This document shows, piece after piece, positions 20,301-30,051 of a stretch of 64,000 nt of DNA. Source of the DNA: Cardiocondyla obscurior. Taxonomy: Eukaryota; Arthropoda; Insecta; Hymenoptera; Formicidae. The position numbers were made by a program, and so were the translations under genes. Below the pieces are notes generated by a model. The model was not told the DNA's origin, made no database searches, and saw nothing but the letters and a program-made list of their open reading frames with translations. The DNA is taken from assembly GCF_019399895.1 (NCBI RefSeq), contig NW_027228797.1:174962-238961 (forward strand), given 5' to 3'. Position 1 is the first letter of the stretch. The number at the start of each line of letters is the position of its first letter.

Positions 20301-22233
20301 TGCAAAGAAATTAAATCCGAATAATCCTAAAAACGCCGAATTAATTGCACAGATGTTGGAGGAATCAGATAATGATAGTGAAGAAGACGACGACTATAAA
20401 TTATATCTGTCTGATGAAGAGGAAATAGACAATGTACCAATCAAAAATGATTCAGTACCTTTTACAGATCAAGAATTAAGAGAGCCATCACAGGAAATCG
20501 TGGAACAGGCATTAATTCATGATCCACCGACGGAACGTAGGATCCAGACACGAAGCCAAACAGCAAAGAAAGAAAGAATGGAATCATTAAAAGAAAATAT
20601 AATTGAAAAGGGAAACGAACAAATAGAAGAACTTGAAATTCAAAAGGAGGACCCTGACGAAGAAAAAGAAAGTGACGATGGAAGCGAAAGCGAAAGTGAA
20701 ACGGACGAAAGTAAAAATTTACCTGTTATCACCGACATACAAGATATACCTAACAATATAATTGAAACACGCGATTTATTATTTTTGCGAAAGGATAATA
20801 TCACATATTTTACAGACACCGAGGGAAACCCTTTAGATTCAGGTTCTCAGAAACTATTTGAAAGAAACGAATTACCGAAAATAAGAACGCTAAGCTTAAG
20901 CGAAGCACAACCAATTAAGTATAAAAAATACTATCACATTATTTTACCGATCAGCGAAGGAGTCCGGGAAGGACCAACTTTAACTCTGCAACATATATCC
21001 ACAGCTATTAAAAATCTGCGAACTATCTCCGAAGAATTAAATTTGCAAACAATTAGTATCGCGAAAACTGATTTAGTAAACAACGTACCATGGAGCGAAA
21101 TCAAAAATCTATTACACATAATTTTCTTAAATTCACCTACAAAATTAATAATTTGCAACGGATCAATAAAATATCCTCCCAGAGATCTCCGGTCGTCGAT
21201 AATCGGAGAAATGCATTGTTCACCAACAGGGGGACATCGTGGAGTAAATAAAACATACAATAGAATTAAACATAGATATTACTGGGAGAATTTAAAACAG
21301 GAAGTTCAACTGTATATTCAACAATGTTTACAGTGTCAGCTAAAAAAATTAGTTAGGGTAAAAACTAAGCAGCCCATGCTAATAACTGACACACCGGGAA
21401 CTTCTTTTGATAAAATTGCTATGGATATTGTGGGGCCTCTACCAAAAACTGACAGAGGGAATGAATATATCCTGACCATGCAAGATCAATTAACAAAATT
21501 CTGCATGGGCATACCTCTACAAAACCAGACATCTGAAACAATAGCTGAAGTATTTGTAGACAGATTTGTTTGTGTATTGGGAGCTCCGAAAGCAATATTA
21601 ACCGACCAAGGTAGAAATTTTATAAGTGATTTAATTAAAAAGGTAGCGAAAATATTTAGGATACGAAAATTTCGAACAACAGCATTTCACCCACAATCCA
21701 ACGGATCTTTGGAAAGATCTCATCATGCTCTTGGCGAATATTTAAAACAGTACGCAAACGAGCAAAAGGAATGGGATAAGTGGGTTGGACTTGCTATGTT
21801 TAATTACAACACCTGTGTACATGAAGCCACGAAACATACACCGTATGAATTAGTATTCGGAAAAATAGCTAGAGTACCGACGGACGAACCTCTCGGCCCG
21901 GAGGAAAAGTTAGCTAGCTACGACGATTATTTAATAGGCCTCGTCACACAGCTCCATAATTTACAAACAAACGCCTTCAAGAATGTAACAGAAGCAAAAG
22001 AAAAATCTAAGAAACTTTATGACAGGAAAATAAATCCGAAAACTTTTAAGCCCGGAGACTACGTATTTTTATTGAAAGGACCGAAGCCCGGTAAATTCGG
22101 TAATCAATACACTGGGCCTCATGAAGTTTTAGAAATTTTGAATAAAAATAACGTGAGGATAAGAATTAAGAAAAATACAAAAGTTGTGCACCCGAATAGG
22201 CTACGAGTATCATACATTAAACCGAATGAATGA
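17374..22233 (+). CDS. pol: Pol polyprotein: protease, RT, RNase H, integrase (Ty3/gypsy)
   Basis: An uninterrupted frame of 1619 aa. Order: aspartic protease (DTGSG, Asp about 41); a 300-aa Lys/Ser-rich linker with three EKDAKTSPG repeats (18.2-18.4 kb) and two GNFQTxL/S motifs; reverse transcriptase (about 560-740) with YMDD near 19477; RNase H (TTDASG, about 849); an acidic linker; integrase with HHCC zinc site, catalytic Asp in AMDIVGP (about 1349), Asp in TDQG (about 1409), Glu in SLERSH (about 1445), and a C-terminal DNA-binding part with FKPGDYVF. It copies and integrates the element. The lack of any stop in 4.9 kb points to recent activity. The stop overlaps the env ATG by 4 bp, again ATGA. 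Confidence 0.95.
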   Translation: MSQRMEPEIRPVTVNLDRHSHVPTIQVKLNNQNRNATFMLDTGSGLNIIKENLISDKLKIDYGNILRLNGINDYSVYTLGRVIMPLFKKRVIFHIVSKDFPISQAGILGNDFFKQTNSRIDYAEGHLEISGERISFSTPETITVPPQTESLFFVRISNPEIEIGYIPRMKVIHGIYLGDTVARNKDGKAYLHIISTLNEPIEVQVPTIQLQPLSKMQAENIEGNNEEWQTVEMSRDPEVKQTHDGVNHDSNDLCHQDFLDEKILEDNIQRKNKMKTTQEKDAKTSPGRKLTTQEKDAKTSPGGDHDKSKKRGNFQTPSKNEKYKNSLTQKKDAKTSPGSKINKKVNLQASLKESKNSRDSNPVNREKGNFQTSLCDMTSSKSKKDPLKKIKELKFPRVKEPGNNRDTSSHITFEELTKKLHLYDKCKINNNKNQLMINKPSSRISACMEKQSQQIIKESTIIRPNKRERKDKISAQCLAIINEQGNKRLSEIMELLRLDHVSASEKENVTNLVKSSQDRFHIPGEMLTFTQVLQHQIPTTDDQPINTRQYRFPQKHKEEINKQVDELLKGKIIKPSQSPYNTPIWIVPKKDDSQGNKRWRMVLDFRSLNEKTIGDAYPLPNIVDILDQLGGARYFSVCDLASGFHQIKMDPKDNHKTAFTTPFGHYEFERMPFGLKNAPATFQRLMDLVLTGLQGRELFVYMDDIVIYAKTLEEHERKYNLLIQRLREANLKLQPDKCEFLKSKVTYLGHVISKDGVTPDPKKLEAVKLFPRPKTPKNIKQFLGLAGYYRRFIPSFSKLAKPLTVLLKNDTAFEWTSNQEEAFELLKQKLCEEPVLQYPDFSQPFILTTDASGLAVGGILSQGKINKDQPVAYASRTLTDNEVKYDTYEKEALAIVYCVKHFRPYLYGRKFTLVTDHKPLLWFKHAQDANMRILRWRLKLAEYDYDVVYKAGKTNVNADALSRNPVQEIPCNIINPAKKLNPNNPKNAELIAQMLEESDNDSEEDDDYKLYLSDEEEIDNVPIKNDSVPFTDQELREPSQEIVEQALIHDPPTERRIQTRSQTAKKERMESLKENIIEKGNEQIEELEIQKEDPDEEKESDDGSESESETDESKNLPVITDIQDIPNNIIETRDLLFLRKDNITYFTDTEGNPLDSGSQKLFERNELPKIRTLSLSEAQPIKYKKYYHIILPISEGVREGPTLTLQHISTAIKNLRTISEELNLQTISIAKTDLVNNVPWSEIKNLLHIIFLNSPTKLIICNGSIKYPPRDLRSSIIGEMHCSPTGGHRGVNKTYNRIKHRYYWENLKQEVQLYIQQCLQCQLKKLVRVKTKQPMLITDTPGTSFDKIAMDIVGPLPKTDRGNEYILTMQDQLTKFCMGIPLQNQTSETIAEVFVDRFVCVLGAPKAILTDQGRNFISDLIKKVAKIFRIRKFRTTAFHPQSNGSLERSHHALGEYLKQYANEQKEWDKWVGLAMFNYNTCVHEATKHTPYELVFGKIARVPTDEPLGPEEKLASYDDYLIGLVTQLHNLQTNAFKNVTEAKEKSKKLYDRKINPKTFKPGDYVFLLKGPKPGKFGNQYTGPHEVLEILNKNNVRIRIKKNTKVVHPNRLRVSYIKPNE

Positions 22234-24258
22234 AAATAAAATTATATTTTCAGATGGATTCGAGATTTAAATGGATTATCGGCGTGATTGTCTTCGTGCA
22301 AGTTACTGAAATAAACGGAATAATTGGCTACGATTGTGGATCTGCGAATTTGAATATTACAACTTTATCATTATTAGATGTTGAAAACTGCAATATACCG
22401 TTAACTCAACCTCAAGTAGACCGAACTTATATACAGCTGCTTCAAATATCAAAATTCGAAGGATTGCAAGTGATACAATGCAAAGTATCAATTAACCGAC
22501 ATGTATATTACTGTGGAATGCATTCACATACTTCAATCGTGACTAACGGACAAGCTGAATACGTTTTTGAAACCACAGCAGATCAATGTAAAAAGATGCA
22601 TGCAACCGGATCATTTTCTTTTTCAACTTATACACATGTTTACGGATTAAAAGTGAATCAAACGATAATGCGACCAGTTACACTCGCAAGAACAACAAGT
22701 ATGGACGGACAATGCTCAGGCAGTTATTACTCTGATCCGTATGGCAGCTGGCACAATGTCGTAGTGCAAGCCATAATTACCATTACTTTAACCACTCACC
22801 AAGCAACTGTTAATTTAGAAACAAATCAGATTCGATTACGTTCAGTAACCGCCTGTACTTATGCAGATAATAACTGCATAGATATCGACGGAGGTTACAC
22901 ATTTTGGCAAACATTACCGACTGATTATTGTAAATTCAATAATTACGACATTCTATACGAAGGATACGCTAACCGAATGCTCGATACACTCTATGAAAAA
23001 CCACAAATTGTATATTCATTATCAACTAACGATGTAACCTTTGCTCTAACTAAAACAGGAGAAGAACCTTTATGCGGATATACATTAATAAAAACAGAAC
23101 ATCCTAAACTGCTTATTTTAGAAACCACAAAAGGAGAATCATTCGCGCGCAAACGACCATTACCCGTTGAGAATTTAGATATATTTACTTATGTGAATTA
23201 AAAATTTGTATACGTGGAAAAACATATCCGATCTCAGATGAATTCTCTGTATCGAGATGTGTTAAAACAACGCTGTAATTTAGAACAGCAAGTATTAAAA
23301 AATGCATTAAGTATTGCCGTTAATTCACCCGATGAATTTGCATACCAAATTATGAAGGGACCTGGCTATATGGCCGTAATATCAGGCGAAGTTGTACATA
23401 TAATTAAATGCACGCTAGTAGATGTTAAAATTCAGCATGTAAGAGTGTTATTCCGAGCTACCGGTATTAAGAAGTAACGATACATATTTCTTATCACCAC
23501 GAACGCACATATTGACGAAAACTGGAACTCAAATTTCATGTAACCGAGTAATTCCTCCGATGTATTTCTTGAATGACGGATGGTATCGAATGATACCTAC
23601 GCCAGAACGAACATTACCTCCAATAACAATCAAGCCAATGACTAAACCGACATGGCATTATACGAATCCAGGATCCTTAGCAGCCAGCGGAATTTACAGT
23701 GAAAAAGATCTCGAACATCTGAGAGATCACATAATGTTCCCTGCCGAACGACCCGCGTTACTCAACACAGTAGCAAGGGGAGTAATGGGAGAAGCTACGT
23801 CGATCCATGGAGGATTAATTTCTAACCTCATGGACGAGGCATCCATAGAAAAAGTAGCCACCTCCGCATGGAATAAAATGTGGAGTAAATTTTTGATTTT
23901 TGGAAATGTCAGTGCCGGAATACTGGGAGTATTCCTATGTATTCGCGGAATTAAACTAATACTCGATACTCTTGTTCATGGCTACGCATTACATACAGTA
24001 TACGGATGGTCACTATATTTAATTGGAGCCATCTGGGATTCATTAACTCAACTCTTACTACATCTGGAAGAAAAGAGACCAAGATATGAGAAACCTAGTG
24101 CACCAGTAATGCCGGAACAAGAGAATTTGAAACAAATACATAACGATTTATATCCTGTTGAAGAATCTGAAACAAATCATGAAGCAGACACGGAACGACG
24201 CTATCCACTTTTACCTGCCCGAGAAAATGCAACTTATTCTCTGGAGTTAAAACATTAA
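22230..24258 (+). pseudogene. env: Envelope glycoprotein of chuvirus-like type, broken
   Basis: The first ATG overlaps the pol stop; a second at 22254 follows a splice-acceptor-like TATATTTTCAG and starts a clear signal peptide (WIIGVIVFVQV). The ectodomain is rich in Cys and Asn-glycosylation sites (NIT, NQT). The opening YDCGS...NITTLSLLDVE, the DPYGSW block and the later FPAERPALLNTVARG with the two C-terminal hydrophobic segments resemble jingchuvirus glycoproteins rather than the baculovirus-F-type env of classical errantiviruses. Breaks: TAA at 23199-23201 in frame, and near 23475-23490 a stop plus a frame change with some missing residues. The last part, 23512-24258, is open and holds the membrane region and a cytoplasmic tail. 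If intact it would mediate cell entry and fusion. Confidence 0.75.
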
Positions 24259-24423
24259 AATTTCAGCTGTTATATTTTTCTCCTCATGTATTTCCGTACA
24301 TGCAACGTTTTTTTTTTTAATTTTTATGCAACAATTTGGCATCAATGATTTCTTTTATTATTTTACCATTTACTAAAACCTACTTGTTTTTAGAATAAGA
24401 AGAAAGAAGATTTAATTGCAAAA

Positions 24424-25122
24424 ATGGAGGCTACAGTCCCAACAATTAACACCTACCATTTAACTCGGTCGTCCCTGGAGGCCAGAGTGTTGGAGGTGGA
24501 GTCGCCCACATTGTTCTGGGTGAAATTAAAAAACGGGCAGGAAGAGTTGAACGAGCTCCTGGACTACCTTACCATGAGAATGAAGAGGATCGGGACGAAG
24601 CTCACGCTGGCGCCCGATCATATCCATGTCGGGACCCTGGTCGCTGTGAAGGAGGGGAGACGGTGGCAGCGAGGGATTATAACGGAGGTGACGTCTCACA
24701 CTGACGTCACCATCCATCTGAAGGACTGAGGGCGGAAAATACATCGCCCCAAGTTCGACTGCTGCCGTTTGGAAAATCGGTTCAAGGAGCAGCCGTGGCA
24801 GGCCATCCCGTGCGGAGCGCATGGGATCCGGCCAATATCCCCCACCGGCTGGACGGAGCGGGACATTATCCTTACGCGGGCCCTCATTGAAAAGGAGTGG
24901 GGGCATTTGAGGATCCGGCGGGCCTCGGGGGGAGAGTTCGCCGAGGTGGACTTTGCAATCCACCGGCCGGACGACTACCGAAGCCATGACCTGGCCCATG
25001 CGCTGGAACAGGCAGGAGCGGCAGTAAGAAGCTCCAACGTAATTATAAACCATATAATAGGGCCGAATAACGTAGTAGAACGGCCAGAATTTAGGAAGTT
25101 AAGGTCTCCAGGACAACTGTAA
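24424..25122 (+). pseudogene. Extended-Tudor-domain accessory ORF, copy 2, one stop
   Basis: One frame of 233 codons with a single TGA at 24727-24729. It begins with an entry strand (ARVLEVESPTLFWVKL), then VGTLVAVKEGRRWQRG, the turn at HLKD where the next cage residue is replaced by the TGA, and WQAIPC at the start of the SN-like half (about residue 125), ending with a W-rich helix and a short basic tail. This is the fold of Tudor proteins that bind dimethyl-arginine on Piwi proteins. A splice-acceptor-like CTTGTTTTTAG stands 30 bp before the ATG, so it could be expressed as a spliced subgenomic RNA. It lies between env and the polypurine tract, where complex retroviruses hold accessory genes. 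G+C is higher than in pol, which supports separate origin. Confidence 0.78.
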
Positions 25123-25990
25123 TAAAACTTTAATAAAACATTTTTATAATCTTAAAATTGCGTACTAATAATATTAATACTCTTAAGGATGTTTTAGTTG
25201 ATAAGCAAAATATTAGGCTATTATTTTTTCCATGAAACTAACCACTTAAATCAAAAATTGCACATATATATATATATAAAAAAAAAAAAAAAAAAAAAAA
25301 AAATAAAAATAAAATAAAAAACTTTAGTAACGTAAGGCAAAAATAAGAGATTGCAGAAAAGGAAAAGGAGGAAACAGTAATTCCACTCAAGGAGGAGTGG
25401 AGGGGAGAAGGCCACGCGTCAGTCGGAAAAGCGTGTAGCCAAACCAAAAATGAGCGGTCAGGAGACCATTCGTCAAAATGTTCAATAGACCCCAAATTTG
25501 AGTGTAGTGTTGAAAGGAACATACACATAATGGTGAGCGAAAAAAAAAACGCCACATTGTTCTGTTTCAAATTTGACAAGGTCAAGAACAATCCTAGGCT
25601 ATTAAAATCAAACCTGACTAATGGAGATTTAATCTCTAAAAAGAAGTCTCCCGTGTCGCGTCAAAATCTATTCGTTCCAGAAACGAAGGAAAAATAAAAA
25701 TAAACCTTGACCTGCAATCACTTATTGTCGACATAGAAAATATTATTAGAATTTTGTTTTTTTTTTTAAATATATATATGTGAGTATATATATATATGTA
25801 CAGAGAAATAAACAAACAAAAAAAAAAATATAAAAAAAAAATCTTTTTAAAATATATATATATATAAAATGATAGCCTAAAAAGAAAATAAAAAAATGTA
25901 AGTTCTTAGAACTAAATATGGAACTACGAAAAAAAGAGAAATCTTTATTCTATGCAAATGTTGCGAATTAAAGCCCCAACATTTGTCTAA
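25123..25990. other. Non-coding 3' region of the retroelement
   Basis: AT-rich, with a long A-run at 25281-25305, (TA)n blocks near 25267-25280, 25778-25800 and 25853-25868, and no protein-like frame. The C-rich minus-strand frame at 25.2-25.6 kb is low-complexity. It probably belongs to the untranslated 3' end. Confidence 0.6.
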
Positions 25991-26238
25991 GTCGGGGGGT
26001 GTTACGTCTCCGACTCCGCGTCTCTTTTTTTCGACGTATATTAAAATTTTAGTTAAGGGGAAGGTAGACCGTAGTCCATTGTAATAAAAAAAAGGGAACT
26101 TCAGAGCCTTTCAGAAAATAATTCAACAGACGTCCACATATTCCGGGACAATTTGTTGCGTGAAAGCATAAAAAACATGCAACAAATTGCAAACGGGCGC
26201 CAACGGATGTCAGACAAAGAATTTGTCTAGACATAACA
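25991..26238 (+). mobile_element. Polypurine tract and 3' copy of the 240-bp terminal repeat
   Basis: AGTCGGGGGG directly precedes TGTTACGTC at 26000, as expected for a plus-strand primer. The repeat ends GACATAACA at 26238 and is followed by TTAG (26239-26242). The sequence matches 11987-12226 almost base for base and shares nothing with what follows the first copy after 12226. Confidence 0.82.
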
Positions 26239-26242
26239 TTAG

Positions 26243-27600
26243 TAATTATATAATTTAACGATATTATCTTATACGATCGATATGATGCGAGCAATGACGA
26301 CGACGATGATAATTACAATGAAGACGCCGGTGACGTTGGCTTTACGCAAAATTGTCCCTCTGTAATATTAAAATTTTTTACGGCTACTATTCATACGAAT
26401 AGAAATATTTTTTATTTTATTTCTCTTTATACTTACCATTTACGGATTACATGAATCGCACACCTCTTCGATGATTGTCTTGGGCAAGGAATAAATACCA
26501 CATGAGCGATTGATAAACATGACATTAGCGATTGATTAAAAAACGATACCCTTTCGGTATAAAACTCCAACGCAACCTCTTAAAATTTTTTCTTATTGTA
26601 AGAATAATAAGAAGAGAAAAATACACTCGAGCCCTGGGCCCACAGTTGTGCATCCTCATAGTGTCAACTTTTGTTTAATATTATATTTCAAAGCGACATA
26701 CTACGCATGAAAACTGCGAGTCGTAGTCGATAGTGACAAACGCGTGAACGAGAGCGAGAGGGAACGATAGGCGGCGCGAACGGGTGCGAGCGAGAGGGAA
26801 CGATGGGCGCGCGATACTTTGCGATCTGCCGCCGCCCCGCCGCTCGCCGCCGACGCCTTGACTAAGACCGCGTGAAAAAATATGTAATATATTGTAACGC
26901 ATATTTATAAAATAAATATATACTTTTGTAATCGACACGTATCATTTTTTTAATCGCTTCTATTCCATCTTTTATTTTATTATAATTGTGAGGTGTGAGT
27001 CCGCCTCGTTCGTATGCATCATACGTATCTGGGTGAGAGAGAAATTAGATAAGAAGGAGGAGCGATTAGCCGAGGGTGTATGTGCAGCGTCACCCGTATT
27101 CGAATCGTATGAGCGTGTAAAAGAATTGTTGATAAACAATAAGCGACGCGAACGGGTGCGAGCGAGTCGTAGTCGATGGTGACGAACGCGTGAACAAGAG
27201 CGAGCGAGAGGGAACGATAGGCGGCGCGAACGGGTGCGAGCGAGAGGGAACGATGGGCACACGATACTTTGCGATCCGCCGCCGACGCCATGACTAAGAC
27301 TCGCGTGATCACCCCTAACCCCCTACCTCCTGTGAAAAATAAGACCCCCCCTTTTTACCTCATTTGAAAAAATTCCAACCCTTTGAAATTCGCGATGCCG
27401 CATGAAAATACCGTGGCGCGATAACGCACTTATCTATTTTAAAAATATCTAATTACGTAATTAAAATATCAAATTTCATAATTTTTATGTTATTGTTATT
27501 TTTATAAATAATCTGTTCCGAGAATCGCCGACAAAGGGACGATTCCTGGAAAAACACCCCTCCCCGCGTGACGTCATTACCCCTCGCCCTAGGTCACACG
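26243..27600. other. Repeat-rich spacer
   Basis: No gene is supported. GATGATGACG-type triplets lie at about 26290-26320, and a TATAAAA at about 26560 with downstream AGAATAATAAG could be an orphan promoter. C-runs at 27310-27365 may belong to the end of the following piggyBac relic. Confidence 0.5.
26712..27306. repeat. Direct repeat of about 150 bp, two units
   Basis: A block with GTAGTCGATAGTGAC, GAGAGGGAACGATAGGCGG and GATACTTTGCGATCTGCCG at 26712-26875 is repeated with few changes at 27167-27306; both end in GACTAAGAC. Short frames on the minus strand are shared by both units and look like a repeat, not a gene. Confidence 0.85.
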
Positions 27601-27603
27601 GAC

Positions 27604-28643
27604 ACACTAACACGAATTGGTCCAGAACCGGCCTATATACATCTACTCCCGAATATATCTATAGATGAATCCCTTATGCAGTGGCAGGGTAGCCTGAGTT
27701 TCAAACAATTCAACCGTAATAAGAGAGCACGTTATGGTATCAAATTTTATGAAGTATGTGATTCCGAAAACAGATACGTTTATAAATTCAAAATTTATAC
27801 TGGAAAGGATACAAGCACTCAACAAAAACAATCCCCTTTAGGAGTCTCGGGAAAAGTTGTTTTTGATATGCTTGGGGATTTAGGTAAGCAGGGTTGTTCA
27901 TTATATATCGATAGCTGTTACAGTTCACCTTGGTTATTCAAACGACTACATGATGAAAAGACAAATGTGTGTGGAACAGTTAGGATAAATCGCATGTACA
28001 TGCCGAAACTAAGTAACAAATTAAAACAAGGTCAAATGAAAATTTTCAGTACCCCTCAAATGTGTTTTATGGCGTGGAAAGATAAGAGATTAGTTACAAT
28101 GTTGTCGACGATGCATTCACCTCAGATGATTACAACCGATAAAATAGATTACCGTACTGGTAAACAAAAGTCCAACCAAACATTGTAGTGTCATATAACA
28201 AGAACATGGGAGGAGTTAATTTATTAGATCAAATTATTTGTCCTTATCGCACGCGTCGTAAATTAATCAAATGGTATATCAAAACTTACTTCCATCTACT
28301 TGATATAGCAATTTTCAATGCACTCGTCGTATATAATATTATTCATCCGACAAAAAAATTGACGTTGTTGCAGTTCCGGCTTGAAACTGTGACCAAATTA
28401 CTTGAACACCGCGAAGGTAAAACTTCATCTATTTATATCGGAAAAGGTAATTTAGAAAACCCAATCCGATTTTCCGGAAGACATTTTCCGAGTCAACTTG
28501 ACAAAAAAAGCAGTGTAAGAAAGAGGTGCATTCTATGCAAAAAACAAGGTAAAAGAAAACAAGTAAATACCATCTGTAAGATTTGTGGTGGAGTCCCATT
28601 ATGCGTAATACCTTGTTTCAAGAACTATCATACAAAACCATAA
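27604..28643 (+). pseudogene. piggyBac-family transposase, 5' truncated and frameshifted
   Basis: Residues match the catalytic core of DDE_Tnp_1_7 transposases: ISIDESLMQWQG (first Asp, about 27655), YIDSCYSSPWL (second Asp, about 27907) and GGVNLLDQ (third Asp, about 28210). The C-terminus has a Cys-rich finger, CILC...CKIC...C, typical of piggyBac domains that bind the element end. The frame changes once near 28170-28190, just before NKNMGGVN. The N-terminal third is not found upstream. TTAA at about 29152-29155 after a run with two copies of CCCATATATRAGTCA may be its right end. Confidence 0.88.
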
Positions 28644-29073
28644 AAACCTTATAATATCTTATTTCTTATTTTATAAATCTGTCTTATAAAATTTTGTTTT
28701 ATATAAAATAATTTAGAATAACAATGTTTCAGAAAAATAAGCATAAAAAAATTTTATTACTAGACAACAAAAAAATTTAAAAAAAAACAAAAAAAAAACA
28801 ACAAATTAAAAAAGCCTTAAAAAATTCTAAAAATAGAGTGTGCAATTTAATAACAGTCTTCTCGTGGCACACTCTGGTGTCGTGATAATATTTCACTAAC
28901 TAATAACGGAGGTAAGAGTATTTTTGATGGATATTATTTTAGTCACTACATGCCGCCATCTTAAATTTTTTTTCGAATTTCTCAAATTTGACTTCAGATT
29001 CATAATCAGCGACCAAAGTACATAAAATACAGCAAGTTTCATGCAAATTCGTTGAAAATTGGCAAAGTTATTC

Positions 29074-29156
29074 AAGGTGCCCATATATAAGTCAGCACTA
29101 GATTCGGCACGACTTTTTTTTGCCCATATATGAGTCACTACCAGGCAACCGGTTAA
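29074..29156. repeat. Putative right terminus of the piggyBac relic
   Basis: GCCCATATATAAGTCA and GCCCATATATGAGTCA are repeated about 40 bp apart, followed by GCAACCGGTTAA. piggyBac elements end at a TTAA target, often with subterminal repeats. No matching left end was found, in line with 5' loss. From 28644 to 29070 the sequence is AT-rich and non-coding. Confidence 0.45.
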
Positions 29157-29320
29157 TGTTAGGCGTACGAGCAAATGACCAAATCTTCTAACACTTGTCA
29201 GTCATTGCAGGCATACCTAACCGATTAGTACAAACGTCAGACGGATATTGCATCCATTGACTTTTTCTTGGTAAGACAAGAACTTTTAATATTTTGTCAA
29301 GTCTTTTTCTTTTTTAAATT

Positions 29321-29647
29321 ATGGCTGGTTATCTACCAAATAAAATTGTGGATATGATCCGCATTTTGGGTGAGGCCAGAAATAATTACTCAGCAGCAGA
29401 ATGGCTTTATGCTGATAGATTTCCAGACCGACGCCATCCTGACAGGATAGTAATAAAAAAACTTAGCGACAAAGCTGAGCAGGGTTTTCTTAGAAGAAAC
29501 CGGCGAAAATCGGGTCCTAATGAAATAATATCGTTGACTGTTATAGGTGCCGCGGGTTTCAATTCTAAATGGCGTTTTATATGCAAATGTTATTTACATA
29601 ACTACTCCGAGAACTTTCAAATGACCTGTTATGTTTGTAAATTTTAA
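29321..29647 (+). CDS. DUF4817-type helix-turn-helix fragment
   Basis: 108 aa, of which residues 5-65 fit the insect DUF4817 helix-turn-helix: a helix with KIVDMIRILGEARNN, then AAEWLYADRFPDRRHP. This domain is spread through arthropod genomes in mobile-element and virus-derived proteins. The rest (from about residue 70) is not recognised and the ORF ends early compared with longer relatives, so it is probably a fragment. The strand agrees with the following gene, but there is no sign that they are linked. Confidence 0.65.
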   Translation: MAGYLPNKIVDMIRILGEARNNYSAAEWLYADRFPDRRHPDRIVIKKLSDKAEQGFLRRNRRKSGPNEIISLTVIGAAGFNSKWRFICKCYLHNYSENFQMTCYVCKF

Positions 29648-29887
29648 TAGTCTCTACAATTGTGTGATAAATGTACTGTAACGGAAGTGGCAGCGACTAA
29701 AGTATAAAAAATTTAAATAAATTGCAATATTAATGAAAAATATAACGCGTGGAAATACATCTTATGTAACACTGAAACAATGAATTAGAGAATCAGGTAG
29801 ATTTGATGTAGTTACACTCTAACTTTAATCTTAACCATTATATTATCACAATTGTGACTGTTAGTGATTTTCTTTCTATTTATTATT

Positions 29888-29888
29888 G

Positions 29889-29945
<57 letters not shown>
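29888..29945. repeat. (AT)n microsatellite
   Basis: About 28 uninterrupted AT dinucleotides in the 5' flank of the fatty acid synthase gene, about 110 bp before its start codon. Confidence 0.95.
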
Positions 29946-29949
<4 letters not shown>

Positions 29950-30051
29950 TAAATTGTTTCTTCTTTTATCTAAAATTGTAAAGTATGACTTTGTAAAATA
30001 ATTAACATTTTGCTATAGAGTATATTTTCTTTAAAGTAAAATTAAAATACT

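Noticed and set aside
25238..25591. Minus-strand Phe-rich frame
   Set aside because: Driven by the A-run at 25.28 kb; not protein-like.
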